A DNA stretch of 64,000 nucleotides from Gallionella sp. (GTDB taxonomy: Bacteria > Pseudomonadota > Gammaproteobacteria > Burkholderiales > Gallionellaceae), in assembly GCA_024641025.1 (NCBI GenBank), contig JAHEDW010000002.1, forward strand, positions 28,082-92,081, written 5' to 3'. The position numbers and the translations under genes were made by a program. Under the pieces are notes generated by a model. It had not been told where the DNA came from, did no database searches, and saw nothing but the letters and a program-made list of their open reading frames with translations. Positions 26,214-35,920 of this stretch are shown piece after piece (within the stretch, counting starts at the first letter, position 1; every line of letters begins with the position of its first letter).

Positions 26214-27797
26214 ATGCGTATTGGCATTCCTGTCGAAACGACACAAGGTGAAAAGCGCGTTGCCACAGTGCCTGATGTCGTTGAGAAAATAATAAAGTTG
26301 GGTTTTCAGGTTTCAGTTGAGTCCGATGCGGGTAATGGGGCCAATTTCAGTGACGATACCTACCGCGCGGCCGGTGCCGACATCATCAAGGGCGTGGACA
26401 AGTTGTGGGCTGAGTCCGACATTGTCTTCAAGGTGACCGTCCCGACGAGTGCCGAAGTTGCGCTGATGCGCGAAGGCATTACCTTGATCGGCTTTATATG
26501 GCCGGCGCAAAACCCGGAATTGATGCAGCAACTGGCAGCGAAGAAAGCGACCGTTCTGGCCATCGACTGCTTGCCGCGAATGTTGAGTCGCGCCCAAAAA
26601 ATGGATGCGTTGACCTCACAGGCTGGTGTTGCGGGTTACCGTGCGGTGATCGAGGCCGCCAATGTTTTTGGTCGCTTCTTCAACGGACAGATCACCGCCG
26701 CAGGCAAAGTGCCTCCGGCCAAGGTATTCATCGCTGGTGCAGGTGTGGCCGGCTTGGCCGCGATCGGTGCAGCGGCCAGCCTGGGTGCCATCGTGCGTGC
26801 CAATGATACGCGCGCCGAAGTGGCCGACCAGGTCAAGTCGCTGGGGGGCGAGTTCGTGAGGGTCGATTATGAGGAAGAAGGCGGTGGCGGCGGTGGCTAT
26901 GCCAAGGTGATGAGCGAGGGCTTCCAGCAGGCACAGCGCGAAATGTACGCCAGGCAGGCTAAGGAAGTGGATATCATCATCACTACAGCGCTGATCCCCG
27001 GCAAGCCTGCGCCAAGGCTCATCACCGCGGAGATGGTGCAAAGCATGAAACCGGGCAGCGTCATCGTTGATATGGCGGCAGAGCGCGGCGGCAACTGCGA
27101 ACTGACTGAGCCTGGGCTAGCGGTGGAGAAGCATGGCGTGACCATCGTCGGTTACACCGATTTGAACAGTCGTCTGGCCAGGCAGTCTTCCACGCTGTAT
27201 GCCACCAATCTGTTCCGCCTGACTGAAGAGTTGTGCAAGACCAAGGACGGCGTCATCAACGTCAATATGGAAGACGACGCGATTCGCGGGTTGACGGTCA
27301 TCAAGGATGGAGCGATCACCTGGCCCGCACCTCCGCCCAAACTGCCTGCGGCCGCGACCAAGCCGGCCGCGGCCAAGCCAATTACGCCTGCGCCCGCGCA
27401 TGGTGAGCCGAGCGCGCCAATGTCTGGCACCAAGCTGGCAGTCTTTTTCGGAATCGGTGCAGCGCTGTTCTGGCTGATTGGTGCGTATGCACCTGCAGCA
27501 TTCCTCGGTCATTTCACCGTCTTCGTGCTTGCCTGCTTCGTCGGCTACATGGTGGTATGGAACGTCACGCCCGCTTTGCATACTCCGCTGATGAGCGTCA
27601 CCAATGCGATCAGCAGCATCATCGCCATCGGTGCGCTGGTGCAAATCGCCCCGCCACTCTCGATGCTGGGTAATATCATGGACAGGCCGGATGGCTGGAT
27701 ACGATGGCTCGCCATACTGGGCATTGCGCTCACTTCGATCAACATGTTCGGTGGTTTCGCCGTAACCCAGCGCATGCTGGCGATGTTCCGTAAGTAA
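26214..27797 (+). CDS. pntA: Proton-translocating NAD(P) transhydrogenase subunit alpha
   Basis: With PntB, couples hydride transfer from NADH to NADP+ to proton entry, supplying NADPH. The 527 residues are of the full-length E. coli type. The NAD-binding dI domain (about 1-380) shows [39 protein letters not shown] and a glycine-rich loop [13 protein letters not shown]. An Ala/Pro-rich linker (about 378-405) joins it to about four TM helices. Base composition is visibly more GC-rich than the rpf genes next door. Confidence 0.95.
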   Translation: MRIGIPVETTQGEKRVATVPDVVEKIIKLGFQVSVESDAGNGANFSDDTYRAAGADIIKGVDKLWAESDIVFKVTVPTSAEVALMREGITLIGFIWPAQNPELMQQLAAKKATVLAIDCLPRMLSRAQKMDALTSQAGVAGYRAVIEAANVFGRFFNGQITAAGKVPPAKVFIAGAGVAGLAAIGAAASLGAIVRANDTRAEVADQVKSLGGEFVRVDYEEEGGGGGGYAKVMSEGFQQAQREMYARQAKEVDIIITTALIPGKPAPRLITAEMVQSMKPGSVIVDMAAERGGNCELTEPGLAVEKHGVTIVGYTDLNSRLARQSSTLYATNLFRLTEELCKTKDGVINVNMEDDAIRGLTVIKDGAITWPAPPPKLPAAATKPAAAKPITPAPAHGEPSAPMSGTKLAVFFGIGAALFWLIGAYAPAAFLGHFTVFVLACFVGYMVVWNVTPALHTPLMSVTNAISSIIAIGALVQIAPPLSMLGNIMDRPDGWIRWLAILGIALTSINMFGGFAVTQRMLAMFRK

Positions 27798-27808
27798 GGG
27801 AAATCATT

Positions 27809-29230
27809 ATGATGTCTGCAAGCTTTTCAACTGTCTCTTATATCGGCGCAATCATCCTGTTCATCCTGAGCTTGGGTGGTCTCTCAAATCCCGAGTCTTC
27901 TCGTCGCGGTAATTTCTACGGCATCATCGGCATGACCCTCGCGGTACTGGCAACGGTGTTCGGTCCCAGGGTTTCGACGGCTGGGCTTCCCTGGATCATG
28001 GCTGCCATGGTAGTTGGTGGCAGCATTGGCCTGATCGCCGCGCGCAAGGTCAAGATGACGCAGATGCCGGAACTGGTTGCGCTGATGCACAGTCTGGTCG
28101 GTATGGCTGCCTGTTTGGTCGGTTTCGCGAATTACATCGATCCTGTGGCCTCTGCTGGTTTGAGCAGCGCCGAGAAAACCATCCACGAAATCGAGGTTTA
28201 TATCGGTATCCTGATCGGCGCGATCACATTCTCAGGCTCCGTCATCGCCTTCGGAAAATTGTCGGCCATGATAGGCGGCAAGCCCATGCTGTTGCCGGGC
28301 CGTCACTGGATGAATCTTGTAGGTCTGCTGGTCGTCATTTATTTCGGCGGAGTTTTCCTGCATGCCGAGTCGGTAAGCGCCGGCATGATGGCGTTGGCCG
28401 TGATGACGGTGATTGCACTGTTGTTCGGTATCCATATGGTAATGGCCATCGGCGGTGCGGATATGCCGGTCGTGGTGTCCATGCTCAACAGCTACTCCGG
28501 TTGGGCGGCAGCAGCTACGGGCTTCATGCTGAATAACGACTTGCTGATAGTTATCGGTGCGCTGGTGGGTTCTTCCGGTGCCATACTTTCCTATATCATG
28601 TGCCGCGCGATGAACCGCAATTTTATTCGCGTCATTGCAGGGGGCTTCGGTACCGGAGGCGGCAAAAAGTCTTCTGCTTCCGGCGATGTTCAACCAGCCG
28701 GAGAAGTTGTGCCTATCAGTGCAGTCGAAACAGCCGAATTGCTGCGCGAAGCCAAGAACGTGGTCATCGTTCCCGGCTATGGGATGGCGGTTGCGCAAGC
28801 CCAGCACACGGTGTATGAAATTACCCGGCACCTTCGCGAGCATGGCGTCAATGTGCGCTTCGGCATCCACCCGGTGGCAGGGCGCATGCCAGGTCACATG
28901 AACGTGCTACTTGCTGAAGCGAAAGTACCTTACGACATCGTCATGGAAATGGAGGAGATCAACGAGGACTTCCCGGATACCGACGTCACGTTGGTGATCG
29001 GTGCCAACGACATCGTGAATCCTGCGGCGCAGGAAAATCCAGACAGCCCCATTGCCGGCATGCCGGTTTTGGAAGTATGGAAGTCCAAGACCTCGATCAT
29101 GATGAAGCGCAGCATGGCGACCGGATATGCGGGCGTGGATAATCCGCTTTTCTACAAAGAGAACAACCGAATGTTGTTCGGCGATGCCAAGAAGATGTTG
29201 GAAGAAGTGTTCGTTGCATTGAAATCGTAA
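27809..29230 (+). CDS. pntB: Proton-translocating NAD(P) transhydrogenase subunit beta
   Basis: Membrane and NADP-binding subunit of the transhydrogenase. The 473 residues have eight or nine hydrophobic segments (about 1-270), then the dIII NADP-binding domain with [36 protein letters not shown] and [12 protein letters not shown]. It starts 11 bases after pntA; AAGGG at 27796-27800 serves ATG 27809, and a second ATG follows immediately. A strong hairpin follows the gene. Confidence 0.95.
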   Translation: MMSASFSTVSYIGAIILFILSLGGLSNPESSRRGNFYGIIGMTLAVLATVFGPRVSTAGLPWIMAAMVVGGSIGLIAARKVKMTQMPELVALMHSLVGMAACLVGFANYIDPVASAGLSSAEKTIHEIEVYIGILIGAITFSGSVIAFGKLSAMIGGKPMLLPGRHWMNLVGLLVVIYFGGVFLHAESVSAGMMALAVMTVIALLFGIHMVMAIGGADMPVVVSMLNSYSGWAAAATGFMLNNDLLIVIGALVGSSGAILSYIMCRAMNRNFIRVIAGGFGTGGGKKSSASGDVQPAGEVVPISAVETAELLREAKNVVIVPGYGMAVAQAQHTVYEITRHLREHGVNVRFGIHPVAGRMPGHMNVLLAEAKVPYDIVMEMEEINEDFPDTDVTLVIGANDIVNPAAQENPDSPIAGMPVLEVWKSKTSIMMKRSMATGYAGVDNPLFYKENNRMLFGDAKKMLEEVFVALKS

Positions 29231-29253
29231 CAGGATAGATACTGGTTGTTGAA

Positions 29254-29284
29254 CGGGAGTCATGTTCTTCCGACATGACTCCCG
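29254..29284 (+). terminator. Strong hairpin after pntB
   Basis: CGGGAGTCATGT (29254-29265) pairs perfectly over 12 bp with ACATGACTCCCG (29273-29284), with a 7-base loop. Only a weak T-rich tail (CTCTTAG) follows. It lies between the convergent pntB and the DUF4149 gene and probably terminates in either direction. Confidence 0.6.
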
Positions 29285-29357
29285 CTCTTAGTCCAACTTT
29301 CAACTTCCACTCATGTACGCAGGAATGGACGAATGTAAGGCGAGGTGCATCGAGCCA

Positions 29358-29813
29358 TTACGACTGCCGTGTCTTTATGGCTACAAACGCCCCCAGCAAA
29401 CTTTGTGTCAGGTAGATGATGCTGGAGATGCCGTGCAGCATCTTGAAACGTTGGGCCAGTTCGCTCTGCATCACATCAAGCGGTAACGCTTGAGCCTTGA
29501 GATCTGCCATGATCGGTTGGATGCCGAATTGGATGACCAGGGTCAGCAGCAACATTAACGATATTACCCAGAAAAAGATCTGACGGAAGGCCGTTTGACC
29601 AAATTCACTGAAGCGCTGGATCAGCAGAAACGCGCCGCACACCATGCCGATATAGGCAACCAATGTAAACATTTGTCCGGCCAACATGCCTGCTAGCTGT
29701 CTGTCCGGTTGTGCATAGAAGAGCACTGGCACTGCCAGATATCCTACTGCCCAAAGGCTGCCTACCCAGGCAGTGATCATCAGCGAAGAGAGATGTCGCA
29801 AAACAAAATTCAT
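29358..29813 (-). CDS. DUF4149-like inner-membrane protein
   Basis: A 151-residue protein with four hydrophobic segments (about 8-28, 45-65, 78-98 and 130-148). It fits the DUF4149 family of small betaproteobacterial membrane proteins of unknown function; the N-terminal WVGSLWAVGYLAVPVLF, which keeps a tryptophan and proline in helix 1, is characteristic. I start at ATG 29813, at the beginning of the family-like sequence; an in-frame start at 29876 would add an uncharacteristic basic stretch. Convergent with pntB. Confidence 0.7.
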   Translation of the reverse strand: MNFVLRHLSSLMITAWVGSLWAVGYLAVPVLFYAQPDRQLAGMLAGQMFTLVAYIGMVCGAFLLIQRFSEFGQTAFRQIFFWVISLMLLLTLVIQFGIQPIMADLKAQALPLDVMQSELAQRFKMLHGISSIIYLTQSLLGAFVAIKTRQS

Positions 29814-29950
29814 GGTAAACAGGGTTACACGCAATAACTTGAGGGAGAGTGCCGAAAATTTCCGGCCAGATACCATCTGGACAATATCACAACACTAGCC
29901 TAACCTGTTAGACGTTGTCACAAATTGATTAAATTAGGAAGATGATAGCC

Positions 29951-30334
29951 ATGTATTACATTGTAGATACCGGAAAGACGTTCGAGCAGGCTGCAGTCGA
30001 CCTGGAGGCGGCTGTGAAGCGCAACGAGTTCGGTGTGTTGCATATCCATGATTTGGGTAACACGTTGCGAAGCAAAGGAATGGACTTTACTGAGCAATGT
30101 AAAGTTTTCGAAGTATGCAATCCACACCAGGCTGTGAAGGTGCTCAATAGCGATATGAGTCTGAATATGGCGTTGCCTTGCCGCATATCAGTGTACACCG
30201 AGAAGGGTAGGACCAAGATCGGGATGATCAAACCAGTTCCGATGCTGGCAGCGTTGTCGCAAGACCAGGTGCTAGTTGGCGTTGCACAAGAGGTTGAAGC
30301 CAAGACGAAGAAGATTATTGATGAATCCAGATAG
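29951..30334 (+). CDS. DUF302-family protein
   Basis: A soluble protein of 127 residues resembling DUF302 proteins, small alpha/beta proteins of unknown function common in sulfur- and metal-metabolising bacteria. Family-like features are the N-terminal GKTFEQAAVDLEAAVKRNEF, the central EVCNPHQAVKVL, where a cysteine precedes NP, and CRISVYTEKGRTKIGMI. AGGA at 29936-29939 favours ATG 29951 over an in-frame ATG at 29942. There is no signal peptide. Confidence 0.75.
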   Translation: MYYIVDTGKTFEQAAVDLEAAVKRNEFGVLHIHDLGNTLRSKGMDFTEQCKVFEVCNPHQAVKVLNSDMSLNMALPCRISVYTEKGRTKIGMIKPVPMLAALSQDQVLVGVAQEVEAKTKKIIDESR

Positions 30335-30414
30335 ATAACAATACGTGGGTAACGGAAAATTGAAAATTTCTATATTCGTTAATATGAACGCTATTCCTTG
30401 ATCGGAGCCCGGTG

Positions 30415-31056
30415 ATGCAATTTCCAGCTTGGGCTGATCAGGTAAAATATCTGATTGGAATTTTTGCCATACTTAACCCGCTCGGGGTAATTCCAATTTA
30501 CCTTAGTATGATGACAGACCGTCGTCCGGAAATGATGGACCGAACTGCGTTCAAGTCATCTGTTGCCGTGGCGGTGATATTGACCCTTGCCGTCTGGACT
30601 GGCGATAGCCTGCTTTCTTTCTTCGGTATTGGTATTCCTGCATTCCGAATTGCCGGAGGACTTCTTGTACTCCTTATCGCGATTGCTATGTTCGGAGCAA
30701 AAACAAGTCCTGCACGTCACACCGAAGCTGAGCAGGCTGAAGGGGAAGCAAAAGATGACATCGCAGTAGTGCCTCTGGCAATCCCATTGCTTGCTGGTCC
30801 TGGTGCGATAAGTCTTGCCATCGTCGATGCACATCAGGCAAATGGCCTACCAGACAAGATCGTGTTCAGTATCGGGATAATCGGTGTTGCTATGATCGTC
30901 TGGTTGGTGTTGCGGCTGGCAGAACCAATTGGCAAGCGCCTCGGTACAGGTGGCCTGAATATTGCGACTCGTGTCATGGGTTTGATACTTGCTTCAATGG
31001 CCGTGCAGTTCATGGCTGATGGTATGCTTGAATTATTTCCCGGTCTGACTAATTGA
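30415..31056 (+). CDS. MarC-family (UPF0056) membrane protein
   Basis: A 213-residue integral membrane protein of the MarC family, with about six hydrophobic segments. Family motifs are IFAILNPLGVIPIYLSM near the N-terminus, RIAGGLLVLLIAIAMFG in the middle, and PLAIPLLAGPGAISLAI after a charged loop. Despite its name, MarC is not an established antibiotic exporter; its function is unclear. GGAG at 30404-30407 sits well for ATG 30415; GTG 30412 is an in-frame alternative. Confidence 0.88.
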   Translation: MQFPAWADQVKYLIGIFAILNPLGVIPIYLSMMTDRRPEMMDRTAFKSSVAVAVILTLAVWTGDSLLSFFGIGIPAFRIAGGLLVLLIAIAMFGAKTSPARHTEAEQAEGEAKDDIAVVPLAIPLLAGPGAISLAIVDAHQANGLPDKIVFSIGIIGVAMIVWLVLRLAEPIGKRLGTGGLNIATRVMGLILASMAVQFMADGMLELFPGLTN

Positions 31057-31201
31057 GTGAATTTCCGGAAGACGCAGTCTTTGATCTTAAGTACTGCCTA
31101 TCGGATCATGGAAACTGGCTTCCAGTCAATCTCACTGTTTCTGGGTTATGACGCCACCACATCACACATTCAAAGCAATAGTGGCCTGAAAATTTTCGAA
31201 A

Positions 31202-31702
31202 ATGCCATATCTGTTTTATTTCAGGAAGCTGTTTTTTTTCGCCTTGATGACGATTCCCATGACATCTGTGGCTGAAACCAAGGGGTTTCTTTCATTTATT
31301 GATTCCAAGCAGATCAATGAGATTTGGATAAATCCCGGGTTTTATTCCTACCACGTCCAGAGAAGCAAGGGACTGAATGACAACAATATCGGACTGGGGG
31401 GGGAGTACCGTTATTCAACGATAAGTTCGTTCTCGATTGGTGTATATGACAATAGTGACAGTTTGACTTCACACTATGTTGGTTGGTACTGGCAGCCCTT
31501 GGCAGTAGGCTCCGTTCGATGTGGAGCTGTCGTAGGGGTGATCGATGGATATCATACGTGGAATGGCAACTGGTTTGTCGCAGCTATTCCCGCAGCAAGC
31601 ATCGAATATAAGAATTTTGGGGTAAACCTGTTGTTGATACCAAGTTACCAAGACAAATTATATGGTTCCATAACCTTCCAATTGAAAATCAGGGTATTTT
31701 GA
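31202..31702 (+). CDS. Exported protein of unknown function, outer-membrane-barrel-like, with G8 and T8 tracts
   Basis: A 166-residue protein with a signal peptide (about 1-24, cleavage near VAE). Alternating-hydrophobicity strands rich in Tyr, Trp and Gly (GGEYRYSTISSFSIGVYDN, HYVGWYWQPLAVG) and a final phenylalanine suggest a small outer-membrane beta-barrel. I do not recognise the family with certainty. The signal-peptide codons contain eight T in a row (31232-31239) and the mature part eight G in a row (31396-31403), both prone to slippage. No clear ribosome site precedes ATG 31202. Confidence 0.6.
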   Translation: MPYLFYFRKLFFFALMTIPMTSVAETKGFLSFIDSKQINEIWINPGFYSYHVQRSKGLNDNNIGLGGEYRYSTISSFSIGVYDNSDSLTSHYVGWYWQPLAVGSVRCGAVVGVIDGYHTWNGNWFVAAIPAASIEYKNFGVNLLLIPSYQDKLYGSITFQLKIRVF

Positions 31703-31993
31703 AAAAGAATTCGACTTAAATTGATGCTAAGTTTCTTGAGGCTTACTTGAGGATGAAAGTTTCCATCAACAGGCAATGATGGATCATGTCCTGTTTGGGT
31801 CGCTAGAAGTGAGAAACTTTTAGGAATCTGTATTATCATACTGTTTTGGTTGATCTATTTGTCGGTTGCCCATATTCAGGCAGTTGTTCTGAGCTTGCCA
31901 GCGTCCGAATTCAGTTTCCCTAGGTGGAAGCCGTGCTGAATATCTGTCATGTCATCAAGTAAAATTACAATTAGATAATATTGGAGGGGAATC

Positions 31994-32722
31994 ATGTTCA
32001 AATTATTATTTGCGGTAGTCATGCTGCTGCTTTCTAATGCTGTGTTTTCAGCTGAGGGTGTCCATTGGGAATACTCTGGGGAAGCAGGGCCGGATAACTG
32101 GGCAAAGCTTAGCCCTGAGTTCGGTGCCTGTAACGGTAAAAATCAGTCCCCCATCAACCTTGCAGGTTTTATCGAGGCTGAACTTGAGCACATTACATTC
32201 AACTACAAGGCCGGAACTTCGGAAGTTCTTAACAATGGACATACAGTGCAAATCAATGCGGTTCCTGGGAGTAGTATTTCAATTGACGGGATTCAGTTCG
32301 ACCTGAAACAGTTTCATTTTCACGCGCCGAGTGAGAACTTGATAAATGGAAAATCCTACCCGATGGAGGCTCACCTAGTTCACGCTGACAAAGATGGCAA
32401 CCTGGCTGTTGTTGCCGTGATGTTTTCAGAAGGAGAAAAGAACAGAGGTCTTGAAAAGGCTTGGGGACAGATGCCGGAGGCTGGGATGAAGCAGGCTTTA
32501 GCATCCAGTATTTCTCCGACTGAGATTCTACCTCCACATCGTAATTACTACCGCTTTAATGGTTCGCTCACAACACCACCATGCTCTGAGGGCGTGCGGT
32601 GGTTGGTGATGAAGCACTCGATTACGGCATCCAAAGAACAGATTGAGAAATTTGCTCACGTGATGCATCATCCTAACAACCGTCCGGTGCAGCAAGTAAA
32701 TGCACGCCCAGTATTAAAATAG
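31994..32722 (+). CDS. Periplasmic alpha-class carbonic anhydrase
   Basis: Zinc enzyme interconverting CO2 and bicarbonate, exported to the periplasm. The 242 residues start with a signal peptide (about 1-19, ending VFSAEG). Zinc ligands are visible in FHFHAPSEN (two His) and EAHLVHADKDG (third His); the substrate-pocket segment SLTTPPCSEGVRWLVM and N-terminal NGKNQSPINL complete the alpha-class signature. TGGAGGGG precedes the ATG, and an excellent terminator follows. In an autotroph it could aid inorganic carbon supply, which is inference. Confidence 0.94.
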   Translation: MFKLLFAVVMLLLSNAVFSAEGVHWEYSGEAGPDNWAKLSPEFGACNGKNQSPINLAGFIEAELEHITFNYKAGTSEVLNNGHTVQINAVPGSSISIDGIQFDLKQFHFHAPSENLINGKSYPMEAHLVHADKDGNLAVVAVMFSEGEKNRGLEKAWGQMPEAGMKQALASSISPTEILPPHRNYYRFNGSLTTPPCSEGVRWLVMKHSITASKEQIEKFAHVMHHPNNRPVQQVNARPVLK

Positions 32723-32746
32723 TTCGCGTCATCTTTTTGTCAACGG

Positions 32747-32776
32747 GGACCGGCTTTGATAGCCGGTCCTTTTTTT
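32747..32776 (+). terminator. Intrinsic terminator of the carbonic anhydrase gene
   Basis: GGACCGGCT and AGCCGGTCC form a perfect 9-bp stem with a 5-base loop, followed by seven T (32770-32776), 25 bases after the stop codon. This is the clearest terminator in the window. Confidence 0.88.
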
Positions 32777-32834
32777 CGGTCTTACTCCTGTTAGGTAGTT
32801 GCCGAAGGGCCAAACAATATCTGTCTGGCGTATG

Positions 32835-33089
32835 TTAATGCAGTATCCGGTTGGAAGGATTCAGCAGTTGAGTTATATCTCCTGAAGTTTTTGCTTGGGT
32901 CCTCGGACCTTCAATTTTTACTTGAGCCCAGTCTGCCAACTCTCCTGAACCCCAAGACAGCATGGCGGCAAGAGTGAAAACCAGCATGGTGCGAGTCATG
33001 CCCTTGGGAATATCCTGATTATCCAGGTAGCGGTTGAGAAACCATGCCGCAACAAAAAAAACGAAGGTAGAGATTATCAGGTTCAGCAT
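32835..33089 (-). CDS. Small membrane protein of unknown function
   Basis: An 84-residue protein with an N-terminal hydrophobic segment (about 2-20, LIISTFVFFVAAWFLNRYLD) and a second around 33-50 (MLVFTLAAMLSWGSGELADW). Its pattern looks conserved rather than random, but I do not recognise a named family. The C-terminal 30 residues are polar. It lies 77 bases downstream of the lipoprotein gene on the same strand and could be co-transcribed with it. No strong ribosome site precedes the ATG. Confidence 0.55.
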   Translation of the reverse strand: MLNLIISTFVFFVAAWFLNRYLDNQDIPKGMTRTMLVFTLAAMLSWGSGELADWAQVKIEGPRTQAKTSGDITQLLNPSNRILH

Positions 33090-33166
33090 TGTAGAAGTCC
33101 ATGCGACATAAATAATCTCCTCGGGTAATTTTCAGAAAAGTTGGTAAACGTATCTTAATGTTGATA

Positions 33167-34519
33167 TCAGAATGCACTTGCAGTGGTACCCGAGTTCCCT
33201 GCGGCAACATAACCGAACCCGCTGCTGACCAAGGTGTTTAGAGTGCCTATATTGGTGCTGTTTCCGCTAGACCATGTCAGGCCGTTGACACTTGTGAAGG
33301 TATTGCCCAAGCTATCGGCCGCCACAAATTGAGCGGTTGAAACGAAGCCTAATTCAGGATCGATAAAAGAAGGGAACACGAACTGAATCTCTGAAGTGAC
33401 GCCGGTCAAATTCGATGTGCCTATGGACTGCGCAGTCCAAGTTGCCCCACCATCTTTGCTGGTTACTACCGTCCCTGCATCGCCTACGGCTACAAAGATG
33501 GAGCCACTCGATGTGACTTGCCGGAGATTGATTGAGGGAATGCTTGGGGTTGGTGTCTGGACTGACCAATTTATACCATCAAAACTAGTGACTATCGTAC
33601 CGTTGTCTCCAACCGCAACATACCGAGCACCATGATTTATCCCATGCAGATTATTGGTGGTGGCTGAAGTGGCTGTGCGGGATGTCCAACTTATCCCGTC
33701 AGTGCTAGAGAGTATTTCTCCTGAATCGCCTACAGTGAAAAAAACACCTGAAACTTGTGTTATTGCACGCAATGCTGGGTTGGCAGCATTGTATGGATTG
33801 CCGACATCCCATGTGATGCCATCTAGGCTATAGAAAGAGGCACCCCCATCGCCAACGACTACCCAACGTAATGACGGGTTGGTCAGATCGTTCTGTCTGG
33901 CAGCATTACCAGCGACCGCATTAAGATTGTAGAGATATCCTGACAAGGATCTATTGTTCCAATTTAGACCGTTAGTCACACCATCAGTTATGTCACTGGT
34001 AAAGATTGCACCATTGGCTCCAACGGCAACAAAACTTCCAGAAGCGCTGAACGAATTATTGGAGCAAGTCGTCAGGCTCGTATATCCCAAACCATAAATG
34101 TTTTCAATCAAGGACACAGGGTTGAGTGTCCAGGTGCCGGCACTGGCATTGTAAGGTGGTATCGTCGAGGATATGGTCGGGGAACTCGATCCACCTGGCC
34201 CGCCATTGATGCGACCATTCATGGCAAAATAAAACTGTGTTCCGCTAAACAGGCCGCAGACATAGAACGGAGGTCTGACAGTGAGGTATGCATGCGCAAA
34301 GGGCAAGCCAGTCCAGTCAAAAGCAGTGAGCCTTGGATCAGTCGCTGTAAAAAGCCAGTATTCAACACCAGGGTCGGCTGTCCAAGTAATCAGAACTCTG
34401 CCGTCCCCAGCAGTAGCTGCAAGATCCGTTGGGGGTGGGGCTGAAGACCCTTTGCCTTGGCAACCGCCTAACGAGGCTGTCACCAAAACAGCGAGTAACA
34501 AGTAAAACAATTTTTTCAC
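33167..34519 (-). CDS. Lipoprotein with beta-propeller-like repeats
   Basis: A 450-residue protein with a lipoprotein signal (lipobox LGGC, lipidated Cys near residue 20). A fibronectin-III-like stretch follows (about 30-130), then at least six repeats of about 45 residues built on FVAVGDNGTIVTS-DGINW-type sequence, as in BNR/Ycf48-like propellers. GTG 34519 is preceded by AAGGA. Propellers of this kind often bind proteins or glycans at the surface; no function can be assigned. It is Ser/Thr/Gly-rich, unlike its neighbours. Confidence 0.75.
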   Translation of the reverse strand: MKKLFYLLLAVLVTASLGGCQGKGSSAPPPTDLAATAGDGRVLITWTADPGVEYWLFTATDPRLTAFDWTGLPFAHAYLTVRPPFYVCGLFSGTQFYFAMNGRINGGPGGSSSPTISSTIPPYNASAGTWTLNPVSLIENIYGLGYTSLTTCSNNSFSASGSFVAVGANGAIFTSDITDGVTNGLNWNNRSLSGYLYNLNAVAGNAARQNDLTNPSLRWVVVGDGGASFYSLDGITWDVGNPYNAANPALRAITQVSGVFFTVGDSGEILSSTDGISWTSRTATSATTNNLHGINHGARYVAVGDNGTIVTSFDGINWSVQTPTPSIPSINLRQVTSSGSIFVAVGDAGTVVTSKDGGATWTAQSIGTSNLTGVTSEIQFVFPSFIDPELGFVSTAQFVAADSLGNTFTSVNGLTWSSGNSTNIGTLNTLVSSGFGYVAAGNSGTTASAF

Positions 34520-34798
34520 TCTAGAATTCCTTGAAGGTGGAGATACTCAGTAGCGGTGTTATTAATGCGGATACCTAGTTGCAAAACAGGTTTATACAAT
34601 TATATCGCCCAATCGCAACCTTACTTCGAAGTTAGACAGGGCCAAGAATAAGCTGTTGTTGAGCGACGGCTAAGATACATGACACAGCTGAAAATTGAAA
34701 GCGTCATTGTCGATTTCCTTGCCTTGCGAATATGGATTTGGATTAGGCACAGTGTTTAGTGTGCACTTCGTAAATATAACTCTGGGATAGCATGAGTG

Positions 34799-35449
34799 TC
34801 ATGCTTTATTTGTGATGATTACGGGTATGTCATCCGGTTGCCATGGGGGATATTTTTTCATAACCCTAACAAATCGATCAGAGTACAGCATGGAATTTAG
34901 CCAGAGTTTCAGCTTTGAATATGGTGAGTGGTCGAACCAGTTCTTGTCCACGCCGGCGAATTGCCGAATAAATGGAAACAGGCCTGCATCTGCAATGGAT
35001 AGAGTCGAACCAAGCAAGTAGGGTGTCGAACGTAACCGAATTTCGAGATTCTGCAAAATTATTTCCGCCTGAACCCGATAATAGGATTGCGTGTGCTCTG
35101 GATATCGGTCTGGGTATTTGTATCGATCCAGTTGACCTTTGAAAATGGTATCGTTCTGGGCAACAAGCTTGCTTGCAGCATCGATGCTGGAACCGTCTTG
35201 ACCTAGCCATGCCTCAGGATCATCTTGGTGCAGGGCCCATAGCATGATCTCCCAACTTTCATCGATCACATGTCCATCCGGTTGTACAAGAACAGGTACG
35301 CTCCCCTTGGAAGATAAGTTCAGCATGCTTTCTGGCTTGTTTCGCAGCTTAACCTCGCGTAATTCATAGTTTATACCGGCAGCATTGAGAGCAAGGCGTG
35401 CACGTATCGCATAAGGGCAACGGCAAAAGGAATACAGAACGGGCAACAT
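34799..35449 (-). CDS. Glutathione S-transferase-like protein
   Basis: A 216-residue protein with an N-terminal thioredoxin-fold domain (about 1-75; LYSFCRCPYAIRARLAL, a Cys-x-Cys-Pro glutaredoxin-like site, and SVPVLVQPDG carrying the cis-proline) and an all-helical C-terminal domain (about 95-210). The site resembles GrxB/omega-type GSTs more than classical Ser/Tyr GSTs. ATG 35449 fits the family start; ATG 35497 in frame would add 16 residues. Neither has a clear ribosome site. It may act on glutathione-mixed disulfides. Confidence 0.78.
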   Translation of the reverse strand: MLPVLYSFCRCPYAIRARLALNAAGINYELREVKLRNKPESMLNLSSKGSVPVLVQPDGHVIDESWEIMLWALHQDDPEAWLGQDGSSIDAASKLVAQNDTIFKGQLDRYKYPDRYPEHTQSYYRVQAEIILQNLEIRLRSTPYLLGSTLSIADAGLFPFIRQFAGVDKNWFDHSPYSKLKLWLNSMLYSDRFVRVMKKYPPWQPDDIPVIITNKA

Positions 35450-35693
35450 GAAGAAATTATGACATGTGGCTGCATGAAGATAGTAGAAAAAGTGCATTGG
35501 GGGATGGGTTGAGCGAATGCCACGCTGGATTGCTGTTCTGAAGAAATGTCACCAAATTAAGGGTACCTCTTCTGGACTGAATAAGGACCGATCGTGGTTC
35601 CATACAAAACTTCTTACATAATTGCTGGCTGTTTCAGGAACATTGCAGAAATCAAAATGTAACATTTGGAGCGTATCTTACGAAGATGCTTCG

Positions 35694-35717
35694 AGGCCTG
35701 ACAGGCCTTATGTCAGG
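35694..35717. repeat. Two overlapping, mutually exclusive palindromes
   Basis: AGGCCTG-A-CAGGCCT (35694-35708) and CCTGACA-GGCCTTA-TGTCAGG (35697-35717) share bases, so only one hairpin can form at a time. Alternative pairing of this sort occurs in attenuators, but no start codon or T run follows closely. Confidence 0.35.
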
Positions 35718-35920
35718 TGCAAATTGGAATGGTTAGACAATTGCTGGTTCAGGAACACCATCTGGCTGGCCAAAAAGCTTCTGTTGTCGACTAACCGTAC
35801 GCTGCATAGTGATGATGAAGGGAACCGAAAGTACAGATAACTGTCTATGTCTCGTTGATACGGCCCAATTAAAAGGGAATTTGTAGGGTTCGGCTTCTTG
35901 ATTTGATTGCTTGGTGAGAT

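Noticed and set aside
28232..28897. 221-codon open frame antisense to pntB
   Set aside because: Shadow of a strongly coding gene; His/Gln/Asn-rich translation typical of antisense frames in GC-rich sequence.
30360..30388. TTGAAA with TATGAA or TAATAT as a marC promoter
   Set aside because: Either the spacing or the -10 match is poor; not strong enough to list.
31057..31275. Open frame directly after marC
   Set aside because: Starts without a ribosome site and overlaps the signal-peptide gene at 31202 in another frame.
35622..35840. 72-codon plus-strand open frame
   Set aside because: No ribosome site, no protein-like pattern, and it contains the overlapping palindromes; judged chance.
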